Assembly (NCBI RefSeq): GCF_009765965.1
Contig: NZ_LMUL01000014.1
Location: forward strand, 1,288,337 to 1,352,336
DNA length: 64,000 nucleotides
Direction of reading: 5' to 3'
DNA from: Caulobacter sp. S45
GTDB lineage: Bacteria > Pseudomonadota > Alphaproteobacteria > Caulobacterales > Caulobacteraceae
Positions 17,949 to 27,440 of the stretch are shown here, in pieces (position 1 is the stretch's first letter; each line of letters begins with the position of its first letter). A program made the position numbers and the translations under genes. Below the pieces are notes generated by a model that was not told where the DNA came from, did not search any database, and saw only the letters and a list, made by a program, of their open reading frames with translations.

Positions 17949-18258
17949 GGCTTTAAACCACGCCGCATAGGCCGTGTTGCGAACCCCGTGTCGGTTGAGG
18001 TCGGGCGCGCCGTCGGTCCACCAGACCGGACCTCGTTCGCCGAGCGCGGTTGCCGCCGCCGCGCAGCTCGTGAGCCTAAGCTTCAGTTGCAGGGTCGCCA
18101 GCGGCGCGTGCAGACCTGACGGCCCGGCGCGCCGCCATCAGGCGATGCACCAGACCCGGCCGCTCAGCCGCAGGCAACGCGGAATTCGCCATACGCCAGA
18201 GGCGGCCCCTCACGACGAGGTATCGCCCGTCCGGCGTCGTCGGGTGTTTGCCGGTCAC
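17943..18258 (-). pseudogene. Small conserved hypothetical gene, frameshifted
   Basis: The GTG start overlaps the stop of the LOV kinase (GTGA). The first 60 codons read TTPDGRYLVVRGRLWRMANS then RLMAARRAVRSARAAGD. The conserved C-terminus (ALGERGPVWWTDGAPDLNRH, then NTAYAAWFKAL) is present but in another frame after a shift near 18095. Intact homologues in this group of bacteria are single proteins of about 100 residues with exactly this order. The function is unknown. The downstream end is not defined because the second frame runs on into the antisense of pit. Confidence 0.7.
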
Positions 18259-19313
18259 ACCGAATTGGAGCCCTTAGGGCCTTCGAGGCTGCCTGGAACT
18301 GTGATCGTGACCATCAGCCCTGTTTCGGTCCACACTTGGCGCACCTTCCCACGCAGTTGCTTCTCGATCATGGCGCGCAACATGGCCGTCCCGAAGCCGG
18401 ACCTACGGACGTCGTCTGGAGCAGGCCCATCGGCTTCCTCCCAATGCAACTCGAACCCCCCCGACTGCGGAGCCCCGTCCCAATGGACCGTGATTGTCCC
18501 CGTCGGACCGGAGAGCGCGCCATGGATGGTCGCGTTGAACAGTAACTCGTGGATAACGAGCGCCATCGGTTGGACGACAAGGGCGGACACCAAGACGTCG
18601 GGTCCTTTGACCCTGATGCGATTTGGGTCGAGGACATCGACCTGTTGACGAATGATCTGATCTAGCGGGATTTCGTGCCAGCCTCTGTCGGCCAGGAGCG
18701 TGTGCGCGGCGGCAAGCGCCTGGACCCGCTGTTGGATCGCCGCCGCGTAAAGCGCCGGGTCATCGGATCGGCTCAGGCGAACGATGCCGCTCACAACCGC
18801 CAACACGTTTCGAGCCCGATGGTCGACCTCCTTGAGGAGCCGGTGTTCCGTCGCCTCAAGGGTCTGCACCTTGCGAAACTCGGTCACGTCGTCTTGGGAG
18901 GAGAAGAAGTAGAGCAGCTTTCCGTCATCGTCGTGGACGGGGCTGACATGGAGCTGGTTCCAAAACGCCGACCCATCCTTGCGATAGTTCAGAATCTCAA
19001 GGGTGAACTCCCGCTCTTCCGCGATGCCCGTTCTGATCTCGGCGACGGTCGCCGCAGACGTTCTCGCGCCCTGGAGAAAGCGGCAGTTGCGGCCGAGGAT
19101 CTCGTCGGCCGTGTACCCGGTCAGGTCGAGGAACGCTTGATTGGCCAGGACGATCGGGTTGTCGGCTTGATTGGGGTCTGTCACCGCCATAGGCATCCGC
19201 GTGCGGTTCACGGCGATCCCGGCCAGCTCCAGGTGATCGGCCAGGCCGCGCGCCGAGGCCGCTGCGGGACGTCCGCTATGCAGGGCGACCGAGGGCTCCA
19301 GAACATCTGACAC
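18255..19313 (-). CDS. LOV-domain blue-light histidine kinase (HWE family)
   Basis: 352 residues from the GTG giving VSDVLEPSVAL. The PAS/LOV domain (about 40-145) carries the flavin-binding motif GRNCRFLQG with the adduct-forming Cys near residue 77, and NYRKDGSAFWNQL. The kinase part is HWE/HisKA2-like: the phospho-acceptor His near 165 in EVDHRARNVLAVV, N-box LLFNATIHGAL and the signature FELHWEEADG. It should sense blue light and phosphorylate a receiver in trans. A longer reading to 19475 lacks LOV-like sequence. The small gene downstream is coupled to it but broken. Confidence 0.92.
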   Translation of the reverse strand: MSDVLEPSVALHSGRPAAASARGLADHLELAGIAVNRTRMPMAVTDPNQADNPIVLANQAFLDLTGYTADEILGRNCRFLQGARTSAATVAEIRTGIAEEREFTLEILNYRKDGSAFWNQLHVSPVHDDDGKLLYFFSSQDDVTEFRKVQTLEATEHRLLKEVDHRARNVLAVVSGIVRLSRSDDPALYAAAIQQRVQALAAAHTLLADRGWHEIPLDQIIRQQVDVLDPNRIRVKGPDVLVSALVVQPMALVIHELLFNATIHGALSGPTGTITVHWDGAPQSGGFELHWEEADGPAPDDVRRSGFGTAMLRAMIEKQLRGKVRQVWTETGLMVTITVPGSLEGPKGSNSV

Positions 19314-19459
19314 GTTGCGCAGCTCGCAGAATGAAAATGTTAGATGCCAACGCCGCGCAATGCAGCAAGTTTCAACGGCCACAGCTAATCTTGCTTTATT
19401 GTCAGTAGCTTGAGTATTCGGGCTTGAGGATCGCCACCACCTGAACTGGACCCTGTGCG

Positions 19460-19612
19460 GTGCGCCCTCTGACACGGGGCGATGGAGGCCTCGTCGATAA
19501 GGACCGGGTCGAAGGTTCGGCCAACAAGGTCAAAGGGGCCATCGGCGGTGTCGCCAATGCCCTCAAAAGGCAAGACAGAGAAGAGACTTTCGGGCCCGCT
19601 CCGGACCGATAA
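19460..19612 (+). CDS. CsbD-like short protein or remnant
   Basis: A GTG-initiated 50-codon frame contains DKDRVEGSANKVKGAIGGVA, close to the start of CsbD-family stress proteins (DKDRVEGSxKQVKGxxKExxGK). The second half of a usual CsbD protein (about 60-70 residues) is missing: the frame ends in REETFGPAPDR. It may be a truncated copy. No good ribosome site is seen. Confidence 0.4.
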   Translation: MRPLTRGDGGLVDKDRVEGSANKVKGAIGGVANALKRQDREETFGPAPDR

Positions 19613-19881
19613 AGCGCTACGCCCGGTCGGGCGGGCGTCCTGGCTTTCGCCATACGGGACCGGCGTCGGCGCTTGGACGCGAGCCCGTTGAAAGGCGCCG
19701 TTCCCGCTTTTTTTGAACAGGTCTCGAAAACGGCAAAAAAACCATTTCGCCCCACTTGATGCGGTTTTTCGGCTTCCTAATTTCTCGCCCGTCGGATGCC
19801 GAAAGGGTCCGGCGCATTCAGGAGGCGTCGGCGCTTCCCGGCGTCTCTTGGACCCAACTTGCTCTTATTGAGGAGATGGAC

Positions 19882-20364
19882 ATGAGAACGACCTTTGATT
19901 TTTCCCCGCTCTATCGGTCGATGATTGGCGTCGACCGGATGGCGACCCTCATCGAAGCGGCGATGCGGAGCGACGGCGACGGGAATTACCCGCCTTGCGA
20001 CATCGAAAAGCTCGGTGACGACGCCTACCGGATCTCCTTGGCCGTGGCCGGTTTCAAGCCGGCGGACATCGAGATCACCGCCCAGCCCAACCTCTTGGTC
20101 GTCAGCGGCCAAAAGGCTCAGGGCGAAGAGAACCGCCTTTACCTCCACCATGGCATCGCCAGCCGCAGCTTCGAGCGGCGGTTCGAACTGGCCGACTACG
20201 TCGCGGTGAAGTCAGCCGACTACGCTGATGGCGTGCTCGCCATCGATCTGGTGCGCGAGGTCCCCGAGGCGCTGAAGCCGCGTCGGATCGAGATCGCCAA
20301 CGGCGGGACGCGGTCGCCCAAGGTCGAACGCCTAGACCACCCGTCCGATCGTCAGGCCGCCTAA
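19882..20364 (+). CDS. Hsp20/alpha-crystallin small heat-shock protein
   Basis: 160 residues from the ATG giving MRTTFDFSPLYRSMIGVDRM, preceded by GAGGAG at ideal spacing. The N-terminus is the IbpA-type FDFSPLYRS...GVDR, followed by the alpha-crystallin domain (YPPCDIEKLGDDAYRISLAV, LVVSGQKAQ, GIASRSFERRFELADYV) and a C-terminal KPRRIEI motif. An ATP-independent holdase that keeps unfolding proteins soluble. The frame upstream to 19756 is non-coding leader. Its gene ends in a hairpin. Confidence 0.93.
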   Translation: MRTTFDFSPLYRSMIGVDRMATLIEAAMRSDGDGNYPPCDIEKLGDDAYRISLAVAGFKPADIEITAQPNLLVVSGQKAQGEENRLYLHHGIASRSFERRFELADYVAVKSADYADGVLAIDLVREVPEALKPRRIEIANGGTRSPKVERLDHPSDRQAA

Positions 20365-20383
20365 CCGGCGTCGCCGCCAACCT

Positions 20384-20405
20384 GCCGGAGCCGTCCGGCT
20401 CCGGC
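20384..20405 (+). terminator. Hairpin terminator after the Hsp20 gene
   Basis: Perfect 9-bp inverted repeat GCCGGAGCC-GTCC-GGCTCCGGC, 19 bases after the Hsp20 stop, separating it from the glycine-zipper gene. Confidence 0.6.
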
Positions 20406-20437
20406 CCTTCCAGCACGTTTTGAGAGGAGGACCAGCC

Positions 20438-21118
20438 ATGAACGTGCCTATTCTCCCATCCACGAACGACAGCTCCGATCGCAACCGCCCGCGCGGCCGC
20501 AAGTCATCTCTAGGGGCCAAGGTGCTGGCGTCGATCGTCGCCTTGGGCGTCGGCGCCCAGGCGGGCTTGGCCAACGCTGACACGGCGACCGGCGCGTCGA
20601 ACAGCAGCGCGGCGCCCGCCAGCCAGTCCGCGGCGACGCCTCAACCGGCCGAAGCGCGCAACAGCGTTCAGGGCCAAAGCTACAACCGCAGCTATGCCGA
20701 CCAATACGCCCAATGGGCGGCGCATTACTGTGTCGACAAGCGCGGCAGCACCGCAACCGGCGCGGCGATCGGCGGCGTCCTGGGCGCGGTGCTCGGCTCC
20801 GGGCTTGCGGGTCGCGGCGCCCACTTTGGGGGCGCGCTCGCCGGCGGCGCCCTCGGGGCGACGGCGGGCGCTGTCGTCGGGTCAAACTCAGCCCAGGGGC
20901 CGGCCTGCCCCTCCGGGTATGCGGTCGCGCCCGGCGCTCCAGCCTTCTACTACGCCGCTGGCCCGGTCTATCCGCCACCTGTGGTCTACGGCCCGGGTTG
21001 GCGCGGACCGTGGGTGTGGCCCGCGGCCGGCTGGGCTTACCCGCCCTATCCCTACTACGGCTACTGGGCCCGCGGCCCGTACTGGGGTCCCTGGGCTCAC
21101 CCCTATCGTCGCTGGTGA
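20438..21118 (+). CDS. Glycine-zipper envelope protein (226 aa)
   Basis: The start is the ATG giving MNVPILPS, after GAGAGGAGG. A hydrophobic segment at about 33-52 (LASIVALGVGAQAGLANA) may act as a signal. The middle has YADQYAQWAAHYCVDKR and a glycine-zipper pair (TATGAAIGGVLGAVLGSGL, GGALAGGALGATAGAVVGS), the pattern of Rick_17kDa/glycine-zipper-2TM proteins. The tail is Tyr/Pro/Trp-rich. Likely an outer-membrane or periplasmic envelope protein; precise function unknown. It lies beside Hsp20 and is bounded by hairpins on both sides. Confidence 0.75.
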   Translation: MNVPILPSTNDSSDRNRPRGRKSSLGAKVLASIVALGVGAQAGLANADTATGASNSSAAPASQSAATPQPAEARNSVQGQSYNRSYADQYAQWAAHYCVDKRGSTATGAAIGGVLGAVLGSGLAGRGAHFGGALAGGALGATAGAVVGSNSAQGPACPSGYAVAPGAPAFYYAAGPVYPPPVVYGPGWRGPWVWPAAGWAYPPYPYYGYWARGPYWGPWAHPYRRW

Positions 21119-21127
21119 TGCGCGAAC

Positions 21128-21155
21128 TTGGCGGACGGCTTTCGCCGTCCGCCAA
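21128..21155 (+). terminator. Hairpin terminator after the glycine-zipper gene
   Basis: Perfect 12-bp inverted repeat TTGGCGGACGGC-TTTC-GCCGTCCGCCAA, nine bases after the stop codon. Confidence 0.65.
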
Positions 21156-21207
21156 CGTTCACTTTCTGAGCTATTCAAACGTCGTTATGGCGCGCTAGAG
21201 ATTGCCC

Positions 21208-21711
21208 ATGTTGCGTTTGCTCAGAGACGTTGCGTCGCGGCTTATCCGTCGTCGTCGGCGCGCTGGTGTTTCAGCCCGCGATCTCCAAAGCGACGCGTCG
21301 CCCCTTGCCCAAGAGGCTTACCCGTTCATCGCGACGGCGCCCAGGCGCAAGACGGACCTTCCGCTCCAAAAGCATGAGGTTCTCCGCGACGGCTTGGAGG
21401 AGGAGGAGGACGAAGATGAGGCTGCCGGTGAGGACGGCGAAGAGGCCAGTGAGGACGGGGCGGGAGACCCGTTCATCTCGCTTGTCCCTGAGTCCGCTCC
21501 GCGCAAAGCACCGGCTCTGACCGAAATGCGCGCTGCAGCGCGTTTACAGGGCCTCTCTGGTGAGCACAAAATCTACCTATTCACGATGGCCGGTCCGGGC
21601 AGCTTGGCGGAGGCGCTGATCCATCTGTTGGACGAAGGGCGCGTTATCGCCGAGTTCGTCGATCGCCCCGAGGAAGAACCCCACCTTCTCTATCGACCCA
21701 AAGCCCGCTGA
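21208..21711 (+). CDS. Hypothetical protein with an acidic linker (167 aa)
   Basis: The ATG gives MLRLLRDVASRLIRRRRRAG, a strongly basic N-terminus, then a very acidic linker of Glu/Asp around residues 67-90, and a compact C-terminus (YLFTMAGPGSLAEALIHLLD, then VIAEFVDRPEEEPHLLYRP). No family is recognised. Charge segregation suggests nucleic-acid or membrane contact by the first part. It follows a terminator and so has its own promoter. A TTG two codons upstream is an alternative start. Confidence 0.55.
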   Translation: MLRLLRDVASRLIRRRRRAGVSARDLQSDASPLAQEAYPFIATAPRRKTDLPLQKHEVLRDGLEEEEDEDEAAGEDGEEASEDGAGDPFISLVPESAPRKAPALTEMRAAARLQGLSGEHKIYLFTMAGPGSLAEALIHLLDEGRVIAEFVDRPEEEPHLLYRPKAR

Positions 21712-21986
21712 CGGACCCACCGCTTATCAGCGAGCCTCGGCCAAACTGCGAGGCCTGTGTGGAGCTGCGCGCGGCGTCACTCGGTTTTCGTCTTTGTGGG
21801 CTGCGACTAGTAGATAGAATCTTACACCTGGTACCCACGCGGCCACGGATTGGCAGAATCGTGGATCGCCGATGCCGCATTGCCATGAATCGGACATTCC
21901 GAATGACGGCAGGGGGTGGATGCCTACCGTTACCCCCAAGTCTGGACCTCTGGGCCTTCAAAGCCGAGATGCAGGTCGCCGACCCC

Positions 21987-22277
21987 CTATTTTTTCTCCA
22001 GCCTGTGCTTCGCCGCCGTCTCCTGTCCCTCGGCAAACGATATTTCTTCTAGTTTTGATATTGCGTGTAAGCTGCTGGCGCCCACCACCTCTGTCTCAAT
22101 TTGAACCGCCCGCATTTCGTTGGCTGAACTCGTCTGCGGGCCCACCACTTTCAAATGAGCCTTCTCCAGTTGCGCCTTCGCAAGGTGCCGGTAATAGTCT
22201 AAGGTTTGGGCCGTCGCGACCAGTGGCGCGAACATGATCGACGTCGCGAGGGCGATCACAGGAAGTCTTTTCAACAT
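21987..22277 (-). CDS. Small secreted hypothetical protein
   Basis: 96 residues from the ATG giving MLKRLPVIALATSIMFAPL. The signal peptide ends at ATA-QT near residue 24. The mature part (LDYYRHLAKAQLEKAHLKVV, then ...HAISKLEEISFAEGQETAAKH) is short, helical and charged. No family recognised. An in-frame start at 22319 would add 14 residues. It faces the acidic-linker gene tail to tail across 275 bases with no visible gene. Confidence 0.55.
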   Translation of the reverse strand: MLKRLPVIALATSIMFAPLVATAQTLDYYRHLAKAQLEKAHLKVVGPQTSSANEMRAVQIETEVVGASSLHAISKLEEISFAEGQETAAKHRLEKK

Positions 22278-22635
22278 GATGAAGAGCTTTCTCACGGTTA
22301 AACCGCCCGGTGTTTTCAAGGTTCGACTGGGCTGAGTTTATAGAATTCTGCGCCTGCGTCGCGCACCGTCCAGGGTAGCGTGAATAGTTGTGGGGTAGCC
22401 TGCGGTGCGGTTCCGGGTAGGGCGACCTTATTCAAGCTATCTCGCCCTATCCCTAGTCCTAGAGGCCTTATGTCCGACTAGGGTCGACTTTCACCTTTGG
22501 CTTCCGGCTCGGCTCCTTCAATCGCCCGCCTCGGCAAAGAACTGCCGGGACTCAAATGTCAGATTTTGACCACTAGTGCATCGGCCTCCTCGGCGCCGCG
22601 TTGGCGAAGTTTCCCCAGCTCCCGAGGGCCATCGT
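22278..22635. other. Gap between the secreted protein gene and the hybrid kinase
   Basis: 358 bases, locally less GC-rich, without a convincing frame on either strand. It should hold the promoter of the leftward secreted-protein gene and the 3' end of the leftward kinase. No strong hairpin seen. Confidence 0.3.
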
Positions 22636-25600
22636 TCACGCATGGGTGTCTAGGACGTCGCGCATTTTGGCGGCGAGCTCCTCGATCGTAAACGGCTTGC
22701 CGAGGAGCTCTACGCCGGGGTCGAGCACGCCATTGTGGACGACGGCGTTGCGCGTGTACCCGGTCGTGAACAGCACCTTCAGATCAGGACGACGTCGGAG
22801 GGCCTCGTCCGCCAGTTTACGACCGTTGACGTCGGGCATGATCACGTCTGTGAACATCACGACGATCTCCGGGTGCCCATCCAAGAGGCGGAGAGCCGCG
22901 GCGGCGCTGTCCGCCTCGAGCACGCGGTAGCCGAGTTCGGTGAGCGCATCGACGCTGAACTGGCGGACGGCCGCTTCGTCTTCGACCACTAGGACGACCT
23001 CAAGGTCATCGCCCAAGGGCAGCTCGTGGTTTGTGCTTTCGTTGTCGGTTTCTTGTTGCTGACCGACGAGCCGCGGCAGGTAAATTTTGACCGTCGTCCC
23101 CTCGCCGGGCTCGGAGTAGATCTTCACGTGACCGCCGGACTGTTTGACGAAGCCGTAGACCTGGCTGAGGCCAAGGCCGGTGCCCTTGCCGACCGCCTTG
23201 GTGGTGAAGAACGGATCGAAGGCCTTGGCGATCACATCCGGCGGCATGCCCGAACCGCTGTCGGAGACTGCGACCATGACATACTGGCCGGCCGGGACGC
23301 CCAGGTGAGCCGCCGCATAGCGGGCGTCCAGATGGGCGGTCTGGGTCTCAATGGTTAAGCGGCCGCCTTCCGGCATGGCGTCGCGTCCATTCACGGCGAG
23401 GTTCAGGATAACATTCTCGAGCTGATTGGGATCGGCGTGGGTGCGCCAAAGGCCGCCGGCGAGGACCGTCTCCAGCCGGACTTCCGCACCCAATGAGTGG
23501 CGCAGCAGGTCCGACATCCCCGCGACGAGGTGATTGAGATCGATGGGCTTCGGCTGCAAGGGTTGTTGTCGTGAGAACGCCAAGAGCCGCTGCGTGAGCA
23601 GCGCGGCCCGGCGCGCGCCGTCCGTGGCGGCGTCTGCGTACCGCCTGGCCCGGGCGTCGCCCTCCCCAATGCGACGGCGAAGCAGGTCGAGCGAACCAAT
23701 CACGACCGCTAACATGTTGTTGAAGTCGTGCGCGATGCCGCCCGTGAGCTGACCGACCGCCTCCATCTTCTGACTTTGACGCAGCGCTTCCTGGGTCGCC
23801 GCCAACTCCAGCGCCGCCTCTTTTTCGGCGGTGATGTGGCGCCCCGTCGCGTAGATGAGGCCGCCTTCCGGGGCCGCAATCCACGACAGCCAGCGATAGC
23901 CGCCCTCTTTATGCAGATAGCGATTTTCGAACGGGGTCAGGTGCAGGGCCTGGTCCACCGCGCCTTGGGTCGCCGACTGATCCTCGGGAACGACGATCTC
24001 AAACAGCGGCCGACCAATCAGGTCCTCCGGATCGTAGCCGAGGATCGCTTTGACGGAGGGACTGACCGCGTGGAAACGTCCCTCCGGATCGATCACGATC
24101 AACAGGTCCTGCGCGTTTTCCCAGACTCGATTGAGTTCGGCTGTCCGTTGAGCGACCTGCTGTTCCAAGGTCGCGTTGAGCTCGGCTAACGCTTGCGCCG
24201 TCGCCTTCTGGTCCTCGATGTCCGTGTTCGTGCCGATCCACCGATCGATCTTGCCGTCTGGGCCACGGATCGGGAGCGCCCGGGCGATGTGCCAGTGGTA
24301 GGCGCCGTCCGCGCGGCGAAGCCGGAACTCCGTCTGATAGGTCGCGCCCGAGGCGAGCGCTGCGCCCCAGCTTTCGAGGGCGGGTGGCAAGTCGTCAGGA
24401 TGCACGATCTGCGCCCATCCCTCGCCGTCGAGCTCCCCCGGTCCGAAGCCGCTGTACTCGTAGACGCGTTCGTTGAACCAATCGAGCCGGCCGTTAGGCG
24501 GCGACGCCCAGACGTGGTTCGGCATGGCCTGGGCGAAGGTGCGAACTCCGCTTCGCTGGCGGCCAGCGCCAGTTCGGCCTCCCGCCGCGCGCTGATATCG
24601 GAGAAGGTGCAGATGGCGCCCTGCAGCTCTTCGTCGGCGAAGATCGGCTCGGCCCGGTACTCGACCGGGAAGGGCTCGCCACTTAGCCGAAAAAACACCT
24701 CGTCTTCGACGTGGGCGCGCACACCTTCGGAGGCGGCGCGATAGATCGGGCAATCCTCCACGGCGTAGAGCGACCCGTTGGGATGCGAGTGGTGGATGAC
24801 GTCGTGAAGCTTGCGACCGAGCACCGCATCCCGGTTTTCGAAGCCAAGCATGGCGACGAACGCCCGATTGCAAAGCGTCGTAACCCCGGTTCGGTCGATG
24901 GCGTAGAAGGCCTCGGATGTCGCGTCGAGCACCCGTGCGGAGGATGCTTCTGCAGCGAGAAGAGCGTGTTCCGCCCGGACCCGCTCCGTAATGTCATATC
25001 CGCCCGCGAAGATTCCGCCGACCGCCCCGAGTTCATTTCGGATCGGCTCGTAGACGAAGTCGACGAAGCGGCTCTCGGCCTCGCCGGCGAACTGGATCGG
25101 CATCGCCCGAGCCGCGAACCGTTCGCCCGTCGAATAGACGTTGTCCAGGAGCTCGAAGAAGCCCTGGCCCTCAAGGTCTGGAAAAATATCTCGCACGGCG
25201 CGGCCAATGAACGGCCGTGGGCCGGTCATCGCCAAGTAGGCCTCGTTGACGTACTCGTAGACGTGGTCGGGCCCAGCGAGCACAGCGACAAACCCCGGCA
25301 TTTGCTGGAGAAGCAGCCGCTGTCGTTCTTGCGCCGCAGCCAGCCGGCTCTGCGACAGCACCTGGTCGGTCGTCTCAGTGCAGGGACAGAACAAGCCCAT
25401 CACCTCGCCACGGTCGTCCAGCACCGGCGTGTAGGAGAAGGCGAAGTGGGCCTCCTGAAGTCCGCGCCCTCGATCGACAAAGAGGGTGATGTCGTCCATC
25501 TGGATCGCTTCACCGGCGAAGACCCCCTCGAAGAGCGGGCCCACGTCGGCCTGCGCCTCTGGCCAGACATCAAAGAAAGACTTTGCGAGCGCGTTGGGCC

Positions 25601-25847
25601 GTTTGCCGCCGAGCATCTCCGCGTAGCCGTCGTTGAACACCAAAACGCGCTCGGGTCCCCACACGAGGAACATCGGTTGGCCCGCCTTGATCATGACGCC
25701 GACCAGGGTCTTTAGCGCGTTGGGCCACGAAGATGGATGGCCGATCTCGGACGTCGCCCAAGGATACGACCGGATCTCATTCCCCATAGCCCCGCCGCCA
25801 TTGAGAAAGGCTAAGCCTGTATCGGACTTGGTTCGTACGTCATGCAT
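22636..25847 (-). pseudogene. Multi-PAS hybrid histidine kinase, split by one frameshift
   Basis: Frame 1 (25847 to about 24546) encodes PAS/GAF-like sensor domains starting GNEIRSYPWATSEIGHPSSW and ending in LALAASEAEF. Frame 2 resumes at once with RTFAQAMPNHVWASPPNGRL, further PAS domains, the H-box GGIAHDFNNMLAVVIGSLDL, HATPase_c and a C-terminal receiver (MFTDVIMPDVNG, GKPFTIEEL). Inserting one C after GAGTTC near 24546 restores a kinase of about 1070 residues. It is therefore one gene broken by a single base. The downstream 700 codons are intact and could be expressed from internal starts. Confidence 0.9.
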
Positions 25848-26009
25848 GCGGTTCGAACGCCCTTGGGACGAACTCGCCCAAATTACTCATGGTTTGGGTG
25901 GGTGAACATGAATGTGCCCGTCTGGTCCAACGCTCTAACGCGATAATGGCTCACGCTTACGGTGGAGCGCTCGTTTCGGCGAAAATTCAAAGCGCGCTCG
26001 CCTGTCTTA

Positions 26010-26130
26010 AAGATCCTGCGCGCGTGCGGCCGAGGGCTTGCCGGCCAGAAGCAGAGGAAAGGGCCAGAAGACAAGCCTCTGACCGCTGAGGCGGGCCAGC
26101 GGAGGCGCTGGCTGACTCAAATCCACGATC
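26010..26130 (-). pseudogene. Fragment resembling the alpha/beta-hydrolase at 15.4-16.1 kb
   Basis: The minus-strand reading RLVFWPFPLLLAGKPSAARA lines up with LVFFAFPLHPAGKPSVVRA of the frameshifted hydrolase (about two thirds identical over 20 residues). The flanking sequence does not align further by eye. It is best read as a small remnant of a second, diverged copy. It lies in an otherwise gene-free 600-base stretch between the hybrid kinase and the SDR gene (25848-26447). Confidence 0.45.
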
Positions 26131-26354
26131 GCTGACCGGACAGAGACTCCTGCCCGGCCAGCCGACGCCCTCAGGCGGCGGGTTTGAGCATGGTGATCCA
26201 TCGCTCAGAAGGGGGTTGGCCTTCAACGATTTCCTGTGCCGCTGTTCCTGCAGCTCAGGTTTGTTTTAGTATTGCGCTCGTCGAAATATCGCCTGTTGGC
26301 GCGCAATACGGCTCGACAATGCCAGCTTTGCAGTTCGCGGCTTCGCTCACTCCA

Positions 26355-26379
26355 GGAACTGGAGAATAGCGCGGGGGTT
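26355..26379 (+). promoter_or_regulatory. EcfG-type general-stress promoter candidate
   Basis: GGAAC-N16-GGTT about 70 bases before the SDR start. The alphaproteobacterial EcfG consensus is GGAAC-N16/17-CGTT, so it matches the -35 fully and three of four -10 positions. A stress-type SDR and DUF4142 protein downstream fit that regulon. By-eye match only. Confidence 0.35.
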
Positions 26380-26447
26380 TGTGCTGTTGAGGCGCAGGCG
26401 CTGAACCTTCGCCTCGCCCCTGATTCGACGCCTCCCAGGAGACAAGC

Positions 26448-27440
26448 GTGCCGTCCGATCCCCCCTTCTCTCGCCGTCAGATGATGGCGGCTTCGACGCT
26501 CGGCGCGGCCGCCGCAGTTGCTGGCCCCGCGGCGGCCCAAACCGTCGCAACCTCCAAGGGCGGCAAGCAGGATCCGCGGACCAAACACCCTAAGCCGCCG
26601 TTTCCGGCGCAGTCCCAACCTTGGCCGGGGCTGGCCGGTCGGATGGACCCGAGACCGGATCATGGTGAGACCAGCTATGTCGGTTCGGGGCGGCTCCGGG
26701 GCCGCAAGGCGCTTATCACCGGCGGCGATAGCGGCATGGGCCGCGCCGCGGCGATCGCCTTCGCGCGCGAGGGCGCAGACGTCGCCATCAACTACCTGCC
26801 GGTCGAAGAACCGGATGCGCGCGAGGTGGTGGGTCTGATCCGCTCCGCCGGCCAGAAGGCCGTTCCCCTCCCCGGCGATCTGCGCGGCGCCGCCTTCTGC
26901 CGCCGCCTGGTCGCCGATGCGGTCGCCCAGCTCGGCGCTCTGGACATCGTGGTCAGCAACGCCGGCCACCAGAAGTCGACATCCTCCATCCTTGACATCT
27001 CGGACGAGGATTTCGACTGGACCATGAAGACCAACATTTACGCGCCGTTCTGGATCATCAAGGCGGCGCTACCGCACCTTCAGCCGGGCTCGACGATCAT
27101 CGCGACCACGTCGGAGCAGGCTTACGACCCCTCGCCCGACCTTTATGACTACGCCCAGACCAAGGCTGCGACGATGAATTTCGTTAAGTCGCTGGCTAAG
27201 CAACTTGGGCCCAAGGGCATCCGCATCAACGGCGTGGCGCCCGGCCCGATTTGGACGCCGCTACAGATCTCCGGCGGCGCCTCGGAGGGCAAGGTGGTGA
27301 CGTTCGGGGCCACCGCTCCGCTCGGCCGGCCGGGTCAGCCCGCGGAGCTCGCCGGCATCTACGTGCGCTTGGCCGAAGACGACGGCAGCTATACCACCGG
27401 CAACGTCTACGGCGCCGGCGGCGGACAGGGACAACCCTGA
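26448..27440 (+). CDS. Stress-type SDR oxidoreductase with twin-Arg-like leader
   Basis: 330 residues, GTG start after GGAG. The leader has SRRQMMAASTLGAAAAVAG, resembling a Tat signal, then DPRTKHPKPPFPAQSQPWPG typical of YdaD/YhdF-type general-stress SDRs. The Rossmann motif is ITGGDSGMGRAAAIA, the NAG motif SNAGHQ, and the catalytic set Ser in TTSEQAY, Tyr-x3-Lys in YDYAQTKAA. The substrate is unknown. The stop overlaps the DUF4142 start by one base (TGATG). Confidence 0.88.
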   Translation: MPSDPPFSRRQMMAASTLGAAAAVAGPAAAQTVATSKGGKQDPRTKHPKPPFPAQSQPWPGLAGRMDPRPDHGETSYVGSGRLRGRKALITGGDSGMGRAAAIAFAREGADVAINYLPVEEPDAREVVGLIRSAGQKAVPLPGDLRGAAFCRRLVADAVAQLGALDIVVSNAGHQKSTSSILDISDEDFDWTMKTNIYAPFWIIKAALPHLQPGSTIIATTSEQAYDPSPDLYDYAQTKAATMNFVKSLAKQLGPKGIRINGVAPGPIWTPLQISGGASEGKVVTFGATAPLGRPGQPAELAGIYVRLAEDDGSYTTGNVYGAGGGQGQP

